DNA of 64,000 nt, from NCBI GenBank assembly GCA_030737835.1, contig JAUJYN010000016.1, positions 3,861,747 to 3,925,746 of the forward strand, read 5' to 3'. The translations under genes were made by a program, and so were the position numbers. The stretch is from Acorus gramineus. Its lineage: Eukaryota > Streptophyta > Magnoliopsida > Acorales > Acoraceae. Positions 33,388 through 44,928 of this stretch are shown one piece after another (position 1 is the first letter of the stretch; every line of letters begins with the position of its first letter). The notes beneath the pieces were generated by a model. That model was not told the DNA's origin and searched no databases. It saw only the letters and a list, made by a program, of their open reading frames with translations.

Positions 33388-33830
33388 GCCCCCTTTTAGA
33401 ACGGGAATAAAGCCATGGATAACCTAGGATAAAGGGGAATAAGAGATTTTGAGTGTTTGAAAACATATAATAACTATGAGTAAAGTATGTAAGAATAAAC
33501 TGGTATAAAGTGGTATATATCCCCTGGAATTAAAGTTATCCTAGGTTATTCCCCCCAAATAATATGTGGACCTACTGTCAAATCAGTTGTTATCACCTCT
33601 TATAAATCATCTGTCAAATCAACTATAATTATTTTTCCACCTTTTATAAATCTTTATTAATATTTTTTTTACATTTTATCCGAACAACAAAACATTTATT
33701 CTTATATTTACCAACAAGAATAATTCAAAACACAACCAAACAAAAAAATCACTTTTTCCTTATTTATATTCATTTATGCTGGAATAAATGTATACCAAAA
33801 AATAATTCATATTCTCGTTCCAAACAGGGG
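33388..33830. mobile_element. MITE-like element with TTAA flanks
   Basis: GCCCCCTTTTAGAACGGGAAT at the left faces the complement of ATTCTCGTTCCAAACAGGGG at the right, with TTAA at 33384-33387 and 33831-33834. 443 bp, AT-rich, no coding. Confidence 0.55.
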
Positions 33831-33967
33831 TTAAGAATCTGACGGTTGCCCTGTGTAGTCAGTCTATCAATCCGACGGTCCTCTTGTGCATTTGAAATCC
33901 AAAAGTTGCTCTGTCCCCCTCCCCTCTCTATGTTAAGCTTGCAATCCTCCCCTCTCAATCCCTCTCT

Positions 33968-33991
33968 CCCCCCCCCCCCCCCCCCCCCCCC
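33968..33991. repeat. 24-bp poly-C tract
   Basis: An uninterrupted C run just before the LINE fragment. Its length is likely variable. Confidence 0.9.
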
Positions 33992-34099
33992 ATTGGAGTA
34001 ACCGGCGTCCCTCCGCAAGCAACGCTCGGGCATCTCTGGCCGCGCAGCCCAAATCATGGGCCCAGCTCCTCCCATCCTCCACCCCTGCAACACGATCCA

Positions 34100-34860
34100 C
34101 GACGCTCGAGTTAATCAAGCCTGAGGTTGAAGATGGTCAGGTACTCGTTTCTTGCCTTCCTGCAGACACTTTTGAAATTGAGAACCACTGGAAGTTTTCC
34201 TTATTAGGCTATGTTATCAGGAAACGCCCTTTCTATAAGCCATTCGTGGATTTCCTTCACCGCACTTGGAAACCTAAAGGGTCCATGGACATCCTCATGC
34301 GAGAAGGGGGATTCTTCATTGCCAAATTTTCCCAAGACGATGACATGCAGGCTGCCATGGAAGGAGGTCCTTGGCTGATGAGCGGCAGACTCGTGATACT
34401 AAGATGGAAATTGAGAGATTAGAAACCATTCCTGTTTGGGTACGTTTCCCCTCTCTACCCCTTCACATGTGGGGGCAGAGAATGCTAAGTAAGCTTGCTA
34501 GTGCCATTGGGACACCCCTATATTCGGACTCTGCTACAGAGGAGAGATCCCGGATCCTCTATGCAAGAGTATGTATTGAGGTCTCAAGCCAAAACTAGTT
34601 TTTTACCCGATTTCCTTCGGGTCAGATATCGAGAGGAACTCAGAATCATAAAAGTTGAGTATGAATGGAAGCCGGTCCCTTGCAGGGCTTGTTGAACTTT
34701 CGGTCACACAGATGAACAATGTAGTTCAAGCACTAGACAGCAACACTCTTCACAGGGGAACTCATCCCAAGGGGGTGGAAAGGCTAGGGCTCCTACTGTG
34801 CCAGAGTGCAGGGTGGTCACGAACGGGAAGGCCACACAGTGAATCCTCAGTAGATAGCCA
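34100..34860 (+). pseudogene. LINE ORF1 fragment (DUF4283-type)
   Basis: Frames encode WKFSLLGYVIRKRPFY, MREGGFFIAKF and MEGGPWLM, then after a frameshift near 34420 ETIPVWVRFPSLPLHMW and VEYEWKPVPCRAC. This order is typical of the nucleic-acid-binding ORF1 protein of plant L1-type LINEs (DUF4283 region followed by a zinc-knuckle start). At least one frameshift and two stops break it. Confidence 0.75.
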
Positions 34861-35589
34861 GTAAAGTCTCTGTACATAGCAAGTCCACCACAGATATTCC
34901 GCTCCACAATGGCTTCTCTGCCCTTAACTCAGAGGAATATGGGTCCCTAGACCCCATCGAGGCACCACCTCTGGTTGAGCACTCAACGGGTACCACCAAC
35001 AACCTACAACGCCCTACAACAGTCCAAGATGTAAACACAGCTCTTGTGATGAAAACCGGAGCCCCAGAAAAGAGTGATGACTCCACCTCCGGCCTTGTAG
35101 AACCCGAGCAAGGTCTCGCCCAAGCTAGCGCTGCAACTCTCCACGTGCTGGGCATGTCTTCTATAGCGGACATGTCTTCTACATCTCAAGTAGATGCTGG
35201 GCCCCATGCTGAATTTCTTCCTCCTTCTGGAACCCCTGACGGGAGATCATTAGAGCTGCCCCCTGATGGGGGTTTAACAGCCCAGGCACCCTCTCTTGCA
35301 AAGCAGGTGTCCACTGGCCCCGAGGATGGCCAACTATCTTCTGTCGCCCTGGCACGTCATGGCCCTGATGTTTCACGAGGACATATCGCTGCGGAAATTC
35401 CACTTCCTGCAGGTGACCCCAAAAAGGATAAACGACCTCCTGGGCCAGCAGAGGGGACGAAGCAGATCACTGAAGCCTCTTTGCAACACTATATTCGAAG
35501 AGGATAACTCGAAAACAAGCAAGTAAAGGGGGTCCTCTTGCCCCCTCTGGTACCGATTGAAAGTAGTCTCCACTCCCATTTTGTTGATT

Positions 35590-36170
35590 ATGGACTGTTT
35601 AATTTGGAATATCAGAGGCCTAAATCACCGGGAGAAGCAAAGGGACATTTCTACCTTTTTGCACAAGCATAAAGTACCCATAGTGGCTTTTGTTGAAACC
35701 AAGATTCAACCTCAGACTGTCCTACATATAAAGCAGAGGTAGTTTGGATCCTCCACTTCAAAAATAGGATCCGCCTTGAGCAGCGAAGGGCCAATGTGGC
35801 TATGCTGGTCCATTGATGAAGTTAGAGTCACGATCCTGGAGGAAACAAACCAATTCATGCATTGTCATGTCCTTTTCCTCTCTACGAACCAGATTTCTTT
35901 CCACACTTTTATCTACGCTTCCAACCTTCCGGAAGAAAGGATACTATTGTGGGATCAGATAGTTCGTATTGCCCATTCCATTACTGGCCCTTGGACCGTC
36001 GGAGGGGACTTCAACAAGGTTCGTTACACTCAGGGAGAAAGTTGGAGGGCAACCACCTAACATCAACAGACTCAAGCGGTTCAATGATTGTATTGATGCT
36101 TGCAACCTTCTTGATATCCAAAGCTCTGGGAATACTCTATCATGGTCCAATAGACGGGCGTGTCTATCCT
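35590..36170 (+). pseudogene. LINE ORF2 endonuclease domain, truncated
   Basis: It starts MDCLIWNIRGLN, the usual opening of the apurinic-type endonuclease of plant LINE ORF2, followed by VAFVETKI and WTVGGDFN. A stop at 35740 and a frame change near 36060 disrupt it. Homology stops near 36175 where a T run begins; the reverse transcriptase is missing. Confidence 0.78.
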
Positions 36171-36175
36171 CACCA

Positions 36176-37067
36176 AGCCTTTTTTTTTACCCCATCAATC
36201 AGAAAAAAAAAAATGGTGTTTTTTTTATTTCCATCGATCTGGCCAAGTCGATCAAACTTGGTCGTCATTTTAAATTTTCGACAACCCTCGTCATTTTATA
36301 ATTTGGGCGACCTAACTTGGTCGCTATTTCAGGTTTCAGGCGACCGAACTTGGTGAATATAATTTGTAATAAAGTTTTTAATTTTTTTTTCCTGAAAACT
36401 TAATCCCATGACGTGTATCCTCATTGGATCTTTCATGTCACTCCAAGTCTTGCAGACAGATTTGCAGTACCCCTTACACACTATTTGGTGGGGGCAAATA
36501 TTGTCTTAAAGAGAGCGACACAATAACGCGACTCGAAGGGTTGTTGAAGTCTCAGTCATCATTATCAACATCATATGTCAGTTATATCAGTCACCCTATA
36601 AAGATCTGATTATCTAACAAAAATATTATAATAGGTGGGGAGTATTTTTATCATGTAAATTAATTTTCAACTGATCAAATTAAAAACTGTTTATATATAT
36701 ATATATATATATATAAAATTAGATATATTCTTTTTATTAGGGAGAATCAATTATTATTCTTAAATGTAGAACGTAAGAATAATTTTTTTTACATAAGTGA
36801 CAGACAAATTTTTAAAAGTTAAGTATAAAATGTGTTTAGATCAACTGGTAAGTTTTTTTTTTTTTTTTTTAAACAAAGAATCCGCTTAATTATGAATTCA
36901 AATGAAGCTTAAAAATGATATATATTTGTCTAGTAAGATATTTTTCTATAAAAATTTGAATTAATTGAAAGTATACTTACTTACATCTTTTTCATTTCTT
37001 TAGTTGTTATTTGGATAAAAGAATAAATGTAGAATATGATGGATAAACCCAAAAATTTATTTGTTTA
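36176..37067. other. AT-rich stretch with GGTCG repeats
   Basis: Between 36235 and 36355 the words AACTTGGTCG and GGCGACC recur in both orientations, as in subterminal regions of DNA transposons. The rest is AT-rich, with a TA microsatellite at 36691-36714. No gene. Confidence 0.4.
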
Positions 37068-37072
37068 CAAAG

Positions 37073-39739
37073 AATCGTATACGTGCGAGTAGGCTGTCTT
37101 CTCCTTTTGGTTGGATTCAATGTAGGGACTCCCCGGCGTTGGAAAGCTGACCTGACAGAGGGCTCCCATCTGTAGGTACCTCCGATGCGTCAGGCAGTGC
37201 TGATTGTGGGAGTATACCAGGTAGAGGCTACGGAGTGTGGGAGAGGCTACCGGGTGGACCAGGGGTGGAGAGCGGTCTAGTTTGAAAAGGCCCATGTCCC
37301 CCAGCTAAAAGGGGTGAGGGTGGGATGGGTCGGCGATGTTACGACCCACTAACTTGTGTAGTTACTCCCGTCCAGGGACTATGACTACTTTAAGGTTAAT
37401 ATGAGTGTGTTGATTGTTGCTATGCCTGTGTTTTGTTATCTTGATAAGTGAGTATCGAGAGTAGTTGTTTTCCATTGGGTTTGCTTTGCGAACATGGGAT
37501 CGTTCTCCCCTTCATTGGATCCGATGTAGGAACTTCTCGGGCTTAGTTGTCCTGACAGAGGGCTCCCATCCGTAGGTACCACCGATGCATTCGGACGAGT
37601 ATTGATCGTGGGAGTATACTAGGTAGAGGCTACCCGAGGAAAGGGGTACTTGCGGACCAAGGGTGTAGAGCGGTGAGTTGAGGAGATCGGGTTGTAGATA
37701 CTACCCGAGAGATGGTTAACGAATGATGTTGCGAGCGTGGGATCGTTCTCCCCTTCGTTGGATCCGAGTAGGGACTCCCTGCGATTACAGCTGTCCTGAC
37801 AGAGGGCTCCCGTCCGTAGGTACCACCGACGCGTTCTGAAGCGTACTGATAGTGGGAGTATACCAGGTAGAGGCTACGCGGGAGAGGCTACCGGTGGACC
37901 AAGGGTGTAGATCAGTCTAAGCCTCTTTCAAAAGCCCAATAGTCTCCCTCCTGGAGTGAGGGTAAGGATGAGGTGAAGACACATCGCCGCGTGACCCATT
38001 CGTTGTTCGACCGTTCCCATAGTTGTTGGGTCCGGTCTTGTATCGATGTTTAAATGCATCGTTTGAGAAATTATCTAGATGTAGATGATCCAGTAGTGTT
38101 GAGTAGACCAGTAAATCCGGGTCTCTTCGACCGACGGTATGGTCTCTCCCCAGACCAGTAAATCCGGGTCTCTTCGACCGACGGTATGGTCTCTCCCCAG
38201 ACCAGTAAATCCGGGTCTCTTCGACCGACGGTATGGTCTCTCCCCAAAAGTCCCAAGAGACTCCCTCCTGGAGTGAGGGTGGGGGGTGAGGTTGGTCGCG
38301 CCGCCACGTGACCCAGTTATCCATGGGTTTCCACCCATGTTTTCCTTGAAAGAAAATTGATTATGTATTGAACTGTAGTATGGTGATTGGTTTCCAGCCA
38401 CTCACTGAGCTTGTAGCTCACCCCTTGCATACTATTTCTTTTCAGGGGCAGTGTTGGGCGTGGAGCTGGAGCTTTCCTGTGGCGTGGTCTTATGGGCGTG
38501 GAGCGTTCTTCCGGCGGGTGGCGAGTGCGAGGCTGTCAGCATTCCTAGAGTCATTTTATGCTTTGTAAATCGTGCATGTGGCACAGGTTGTATTTTCTTT
38601 GGTCTAGACTTGGCTCTCACAAGACAGTAATTATGTATTCGAGTATGTAATAATGTTTTTTTTATTTACAGACATTGTTTATATATTATGCTTCCGCTTT
38701 TCAGTCAGTTATCATTATCTTGCTTTGCCACCTTGTGTATTGTTGTTGGAGTCTTTATTGACCTCAGGTATTGATAGCTGATATTTTATTATCTTTGCCA
38801 CGTCTCGGGGACGCCTGGGGCGTGACAGTGGGAATCGTTCTCCCCTTCGTTGGGTGTAGAGCAGTCTAAATCTCTTCCAGAAGTCCCAAGAGTCTCCCTC
38901 CAGGAGTGAGGGTAAGGATGAGGTGAAGAATATCGCCGCGTGACCCATTCGTTGTTCGACCGTTCCCATAGTTGTTGGGTCCGGTCTTGAATCGATGTTC
39001 AAGGACATCGTTGGGTGATTATCTAGATGTAGATGATCCAGTAGTGTTGTGTAGACCAGTAAATCCGGGTCTCTTCGACCGACGGTATGGTCTCTCCCCA
39101 AAAGTCCCAAAAGACTCCCTCCGGGAGTGAGGGTGGGGGTGAGGTTGGTCGCGCTGCCACGTGACCCAGTTATCCATGGGTTTCCACCCATGTTTTCCTT
39201 GAAAGGAAATTGATTATGTATTGAACTGTAGTATGGTGATTGGTTTCCAGCCACTCACTGAGCTTGTAGCTCACCCCTCGCATACTGTTTCTTTTCAGGG
39301 GCAGTGTTGGGCGTGGAGCTGGAGCTTTCCTGTGGCGTGGTCTTATGGGCGTGGAGCGTTCTGCCGACGGGTGGCGAGTGCGAAGCTGTCAGCATTCCTA
39401 GAGTCATTTTATGCTTTGTAAATCGTGCATGTGGCACAGGTTGTATTTTCTTTGGTCTAGACTTGGCTCTCACAGGACAGTGATTGTGTATTCGAGTATG
39501 TAATAATGTTTTTAATTTACAGACATTATTTATATATTATGCTTCCGCTTTTCAGTCAGTTATCATTATCTTGCTGTTCCACCTTGTGTATTGTTGTTGG
39601 ATTCTTTATTGACCTCAGGTATTGATAGCTGATATTTTATCTTTGCCACGTCTCAGGGACACCTGGGGCGTGACATGTACTGATTACTGATATTATATGT
39701 ATTGCCACGTCTTGGGGATGGCTGCCCTGGGGCGTGACA
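37073..39739 (+). mobile_element. Chimeric, internally duplicated LTR (copy F)
   Basis: Starts abruptly inside the distal LTR region. 37073-37430 follows the A/B/C subfamily and from about 37440 follows D/E. Three successive LTR 3' ends (GGGGCGTGACA) occur at 38827, 39675 and 39739, because a block of about 850 bp is duplicated and a short third end is added. CAAAG flanks both sides (37068-37072, 39740-39744). The right side abuts a copia integrase frame. Confidence 0.75.
38106..38246. repeat. Three tandem copies of a 47-bp unit in copy F
   Basis: AGACCAGTAAATCCGGGTCT is repeated three times at 47-bp spacing with almost no change. Confidence 0.9.
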
Positions 39740-40219
39740 CAAAGAATAACCAATAAAAGCACATTTATAGGTTTTAACTCCCAATTTTGGTCTTTTAAGA
39801 TCGGGCTTTCTAACATAAGCAAGACACTCCCACACTTTGAAATGATTAAAATTAGGCTTACTTTTGAACCATAACTCATAAGGGGTAGTAGATGTATTTT
39901 TGAAATGAACTCTATTCAAAATAAAACATGCAAAAAGAATGGCTTCATCCCATAGAGTAAATGGCAAATCAGAACCAATTAACATAGCATTAACCATTTC
40001 AACCAAGGTTATATTCTTTCTTTCTACCAATCCATTTTGTTGAGGCATATAAGGCGCCAAAAATTGATGGATCATTCCATGAGATTTACAAAATTTTACA
40101 AACTCATTTGGGTAATATTCACCACCCCTATCAGAACGAAGAGTTTTGATTTTGTGGTTAAGTTGATTTTCAACTTCCCTATTGAAAACAATAAATTTTT
40201 CCTCATGTTTACTTTTCAA
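39740..40219 (-). pseudogene. Ty1/copia integrase core, truncated
   Basis: Contains LRSDRGGEYYPNEF, MPQQNGLVERKN, FILNRV, TPYELWF and CLAYVR in normal copia order, read from a short open frame. It is cut at the copy F junction. Confidence 0.85.
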
Positions 40220-40424
40220 TAAGTAAACAATATTTGAATAATCATCAATGAAAGTTAGAAAATATTTGTTTCCTCCTCAGGTAACATGGTTCTTAAGATC
40301 ACATACATCGCTATGGATTAAATCAAGTAAACCAGAAGATCTAGATACATCTTTATGTGATTTTCTAGTGATCTTAGATTGCACACAAACATGGCATTTA
40401 TTAGCATCAAGCAAGTCACATTTA

Positions 40425-41243
40425 GAGCCCCCATTAAACAGGTTGCTTTTAGCTTTTAAAAAAGCTAAAAACCTCAAACAGGATGCCAAACACCACAACT
40501 TAAATGAAAATCCACCTGTCGATTCTGTCAAAAATGTGCATTGAAATATGTGATTTATAAAGAGAAAGAAGGTATGCTTTCTGGGATTTTTGTATTTTGA
40601 AATCAAACCATAGCTATACAAAAGACCATATTACCCAAACATTTTCATAAATTACATGAAACCCTCGAATACTTTCTTCTTCCCGTTCATTTTTTTTTCT
40701 CTCCTTGAAACCACAGATGATGAAAGGTTCAATTCATCAAAATGGTGAGGATCTCATTAACAAGACACATTTAAAAAACCATACATCAAAACAATTTGCA
40801 TTTGGAATAGAGGATGAAAAGATTGATTGAGCAGTTAGTTAAGACCACGATCGGCATGCCGGCGAGAAGGTTGACCATCGGCAGCCACGGTTGGGGGTGA
40901 AAATGTTCGAGGACAGAGTGTCGGAGAGATGCTCACGGTGTGATGAGAAAGAATAGGAGGTGGTGGTGAAACCCTCGATGGGTTTTTATTTGGTGAGGAT
41001 AAGTGTTTATTGGTGAAGATGGGGGCAAAAATGTAATGTAGCTTTTTTGTGCTTTTTAATTATTGATTTATAGCTGAACAACACCCTGATTTCAAATATG
41101 CAAAAAGAGCTTCTGCTAGCAGCAAAAAACGTGATTCCTGAGTTAAACAAAAAGCAGCCCATAAAAGCATATGGTCAAAAAGTAAGTGAAAGAGCAGTTT
41201 TATACTCAAAGCTACTTTTCAATCTGTGTTTCCAAGTGGACCC
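40425..41243. mobile_element. PIF/Harbinger-like MITE inside the copia pol region
   Basis: TTA at 40422-40424 and 41244-41246 flanks 819 bp. The right end reads as the complement of GGGTCCACTTGGAAACACAG; the left end is more diverged. Removing the insert and one TTA rejoins the copia reading frame across the site, supporting the boundaries. Confidence 0.7.
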
Positions 41244-41395
41244 TTAGATATCATACCCAGATTATGCATGTTTTTGATAGATCCATAATTCACATGTCCT
41301 AATCTACCATGCTATAAAGATAAAGACTCAACCATATAAACAAAAGAGGACGCATTTATTATATTTAACTTAATCATCTCGTTACAAGAATACCC

Positions 41396-42674
41396 CTATC
41401 CAATAAACACCCCATTCTTGGACAGTACAAATTTATCAGATTCATAAACAAGCTTGAAACCCTTCTTGTTAAGATGGTCTCTAGAAACCAGATTCTTTGA
41501 CATGATAGGTACATGAAAAACATTCACCAAAGTGAGTGTCTTTCTAGAAGAAAATGGAATTTCAACGGTGCCTTTGCCTTCAACTTTGGTGCGGTGGTCA
41601 TTCGCCATCTTCACTTTGTCTCCATCACCAGATTTTTCATAAGTCTTAAAAAGACTTTTGTCTCTGCAAATATGAATATTTTCTCCAGTTTCAAGCCACC
41701 ATCCATCATCATTTGCCACAGCATTAGTCTCGCACACCGTAGCCACTAACTTGTCAACGTCAATCACCCTCTCTTTCTTCTGATTTTTCTTGCGTAGTCA
41801 GCAATCTCGAACAATGTGACTTGGTCTGTTACAGAAGTAACTTGGTCCCTTCTTGGACCCCTTGTTTTGGTTCTTGTTCTTGTTGGGATGTTTCTTCTTT
41901 AACTGATTATCATTCTTTAGCTTGAAGGCATTGTTCTTGTTCTTTGATTTTTCATCCTTGGATTTATCATCCTCAACAAGATTAGCCTTAGAATGATGAT
42001 CATTCTTCACGTCATGCAATGCAAGAATGTGTGAATCCACTTCAATACGGATACGATGTTCAAGTGACTCCAAAGAATGAGTCTTCTCATCCTGTTTCAT
42101 CTTCCTTTTGTAACCATTCCAAGTTGGAGGAAGTTCCCACAAGGAATGATTCAAGAAGGTCAACACCAGCGGTCTTAAGCTTACTAACGATTAGTAAGAA
42201 ATCATTGACTTGCTAAATGATAGATTTATCGTCATCATTTTAAAATCCATAAAATTACTAATAAGAAATTTTTCGTTACTTGTCTCCACGATGCGGTATT
42301 TGTTGTCCAACGCCAACTAGATTTCTTTCACCGTTGTATAGGTATGGTAGACACTGTAGATTGATGGACTGAGAGCATTCAAAATATGGCCCCGACGTAG
42401 GAAGTCAGCCTCTTTGCGCTTTTTCCTCCTGTCCTTCAGTTCTGTGGAGTCTTTAGGAGTTTCATCTGGAATGACTTCCAGATTCTCTTCTAGGATGTAG
42501 AAGAGGTTGAAGGCGGGGAGAACGAACTTCATCTTCTCTTGCCAACGGGTGAAGTTGGCTCCGTCGAAACGTTAAAGGCGCACAAGGTCCTTGTTCATCA
42601 CTTGAATGGAGTGGGCAGCAGTGGGTCCTTCCATAGATAGAAGCTCTGCTAAAAATTGTTGAAAACCGGGACAA
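41396..42674 (-). pseudogene. Ty1/copia gag and protease region
   Basis: Frames from 42674 down to 41396 cover the gag N-terminal part, a lysine- and asparagine-rich linker with a CCHC knuckle (near 41800-41830) and the protease-like WWLETGENIHICRDKSLFKTY segment. Stops and frame changes separate them. Confidence 0.75.
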
Positions 42675-43674
42675 TGGAAGAATACAAAACCAGTGCTAGT
42701 GCTTCAAGGATCAATGAAGTTGAATGCTTTTAGACAAACTTCTCACGCTCCAATAGAAACTGCGAGTACACTAGGGATTTATGAAGTACAACCTTTAGGA
42801 TACAATGAAGCTTCCACTGGTGTTGAATTCAGAGTGTGTAATCTCTATTTCAACCTCTTAGAACTCTCTGTTTATAGGGCTGATGATGCTAACTCGTAAT
42901 AGAAAAGATGAAACGATGAGTGGTTTTTGTTATGTTCATTTTGGATGTAAGGGCCTCCTTTTATAAGCAAAATAATGTCTCTTGGTGTGAAAGACACACC
43001 CTTTCATGAATGGGGAGGCATAGTAACCGTCCGATTGGTGGTCCACCACTTCAACCCGATCGTGTGGTCCAGATCGTCCACCATATGATGCATCCCTTCC
43101 AATAGCACCCCTTGATCAATATAACCACTAACTAATCAATTCAACGATGCACATTGCATCTGAACGTTCCTCCATTGGGTGGTCCAAATTTCATCTGATC
43201 AACACGACCTCCACCATCCGATTAGCCAGAAAAGAAAAGGCTCCAACTCCTAGTAACGATGCGTAGTGCCAAGTGCGCCTCTAAAACTCCCAATACACCC
43301 ACACGCGCACCACCCCGCATCAAAGGTCCACCATAGGATGTCCACTAAAAATGCTTTACTAGAATACAAGAAGCTCACCTTATAAATCCTCAAAACATTT
43401 TGTAAACAACTTGTTATATATGTGTCACTTTTACCTTCAGGGCACCTTTGGGACATTTCTGGCAGTTTTTTAACTTTTTCTTTTTTCGATCGGAACTGCT
43501 AAAATTTTAGACTTTTAGCTATCATCCTGAGCTTGAGAACTCTGATTGAAAATCTAACTGCACATTATGTGTCCTGGTGCCATTTCAAGCCTCTCACAAA
43601 AATTTCATCGAATTCCGGTAACGTTCAGAATTTGGCAGTTCCGAGTCGTATCCGGGTTTTGACCAAGCGGGAAT

Positions 43675-43790
43675 GTCAAAGGGGGACTTGACTTAGTCAA
43701 AGATGACTTTGACCAAGTCAAGTTTGATCGTTGACTTGGTCAATTGGTTTTGTTTGTTTGTGTGGTTGGGTTGACCTAAAGTCAAACCCA
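43675..43790 (+). promoter_or_regulatory. W-box cluster, copy B
   Basis: About ten TTGAC/GTCAA cores in 115 bp, several as facing pairs, equivalent to the cluster in copy A. Confidence 0.6.
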
Positions 43791-44299
43791 AAAACCTAAG
43801 TGTGTGTGAGTGTGTGTGTGTGAGTGTGTGCCCTAAGTGGGCGTCCCCTTCCTTCTCTCCCCTTCTCTTCTCTTCTCTTCTCTTCTTCATCTCTCTCAAA
43901 CACAAATCCATCTTTCCCTCTTGTTGTTTGCCTCCATTAGAGCTAGTAGGAGAAGAAAAACAAGGAAACCCTAGAAGGGGAAAAGATAGGTAAGCTTGTG
44001 ATCTATCTTTCGATGGTTTTGTTTTGGATTTTCCCCTTTCTCTACCTCCCTCTCATGGCTTCTCCTCCCCTGTTTTCAGCCATTTTAGGGCTGAGAGTGG
44101 CTGAGGTGTTGGTGGTCTCGGTGGTGGTGGTTTGGTGAGCGAAGGGCACCCGAGTTCCTCCCTTTGTTCTTCCTCTCTTTGGGTAAGTTTTCCTCCTCCC
44201 CTAGCTAGTTTAGATGCTTGTTTAGGGTGTGTAATTGGGTATGCATGCTATGGATGGGTGTTAGGGGGTGTGGGAGGGCTGAGGAGGGGGTGGAAGGGG

Positions 44300-44740
44300 C
44301 TCGGGGGCGCGTGCGTGGTCATCCGCGCGCGTGCGCGCGAGTCTGCGCACGCAGGCAGGCGCTGTGCGCGCGTACGCGCAGACGCGCGGGCGTGCGCACA
44401 GAGTGCTGCGCGGGGGCGCAGTGCGCGCGGAGTGCTGCGTAGGGCCGCAGTACGCGCGGGTACGCGCAGGGCTGGACGCGCGGTGCGCGCGGGCGCGCGT
44501 GAGCATGCACGGGCGCGTGACAGCGTGTCTGGGCGCGCGGGCAGGGGCGCGGCAGCGCGTCTGGGCGCGCGGGCTGGGGCACGGTAGTGCGCCCGGGGCG
44601 CAGGGGCGCGTGCGTGCGTGCGCATTCGTGCGTGCGCGTGCGGGTGGCCGTGCGTATGGCTGCCCATGGGTTCGGGAGGGTGTCGGGGCACTCGGACTCG
44701 CGTGCGTACGCGCGTGCTCGCGTGCGTGCGGGCCCGTATG
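44300..44740. repeat. CpG-rich alternating purine-pyrimidine tract, copy B
   Basis: About 440 bp of GCGCGC, GCGTGCGC and CGCGCGT runs between the second exon-like segment and the 36-nt module. Confidence 0.85.
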
Positions 44741-44828
44741 CATGCTTGTCCGAGTATTGGGTATTTCTAGTAAATTTCTTATGTATTTGTGTAGTTTACT
44801 CACCATATTGAATGCCCATGTCTTGCAG

Positions 44829-44864
44829 ATCTTGACGGACGGTCACGCGACGACCTGGGTTTTG
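44829..44864 (+). other. 36-nt exon-like module, copy B
   Basis: TCTTGCAG precedes and GTGAGT follows 36 nt beginning ATCTTGACGG. Confidence 0.65.
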
Positions 44865-44889
44865 GTGAGTGGGACAATCCAACCCAGTA

Positions 44890-44928
44890 GGGAGGCGTTC
44901 GATGCACGTAGGCGTGCATTGCCCTCCC
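44890..44928 (+). other. Conserved two-stem hairpin, copy B
   Basis: Outer stem GGGAGGC/GCCCTCCC, inner stem GATGCACG/CGTGCATT with a terminal G-T pair, TAGG loop. Confidence 0.75.
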
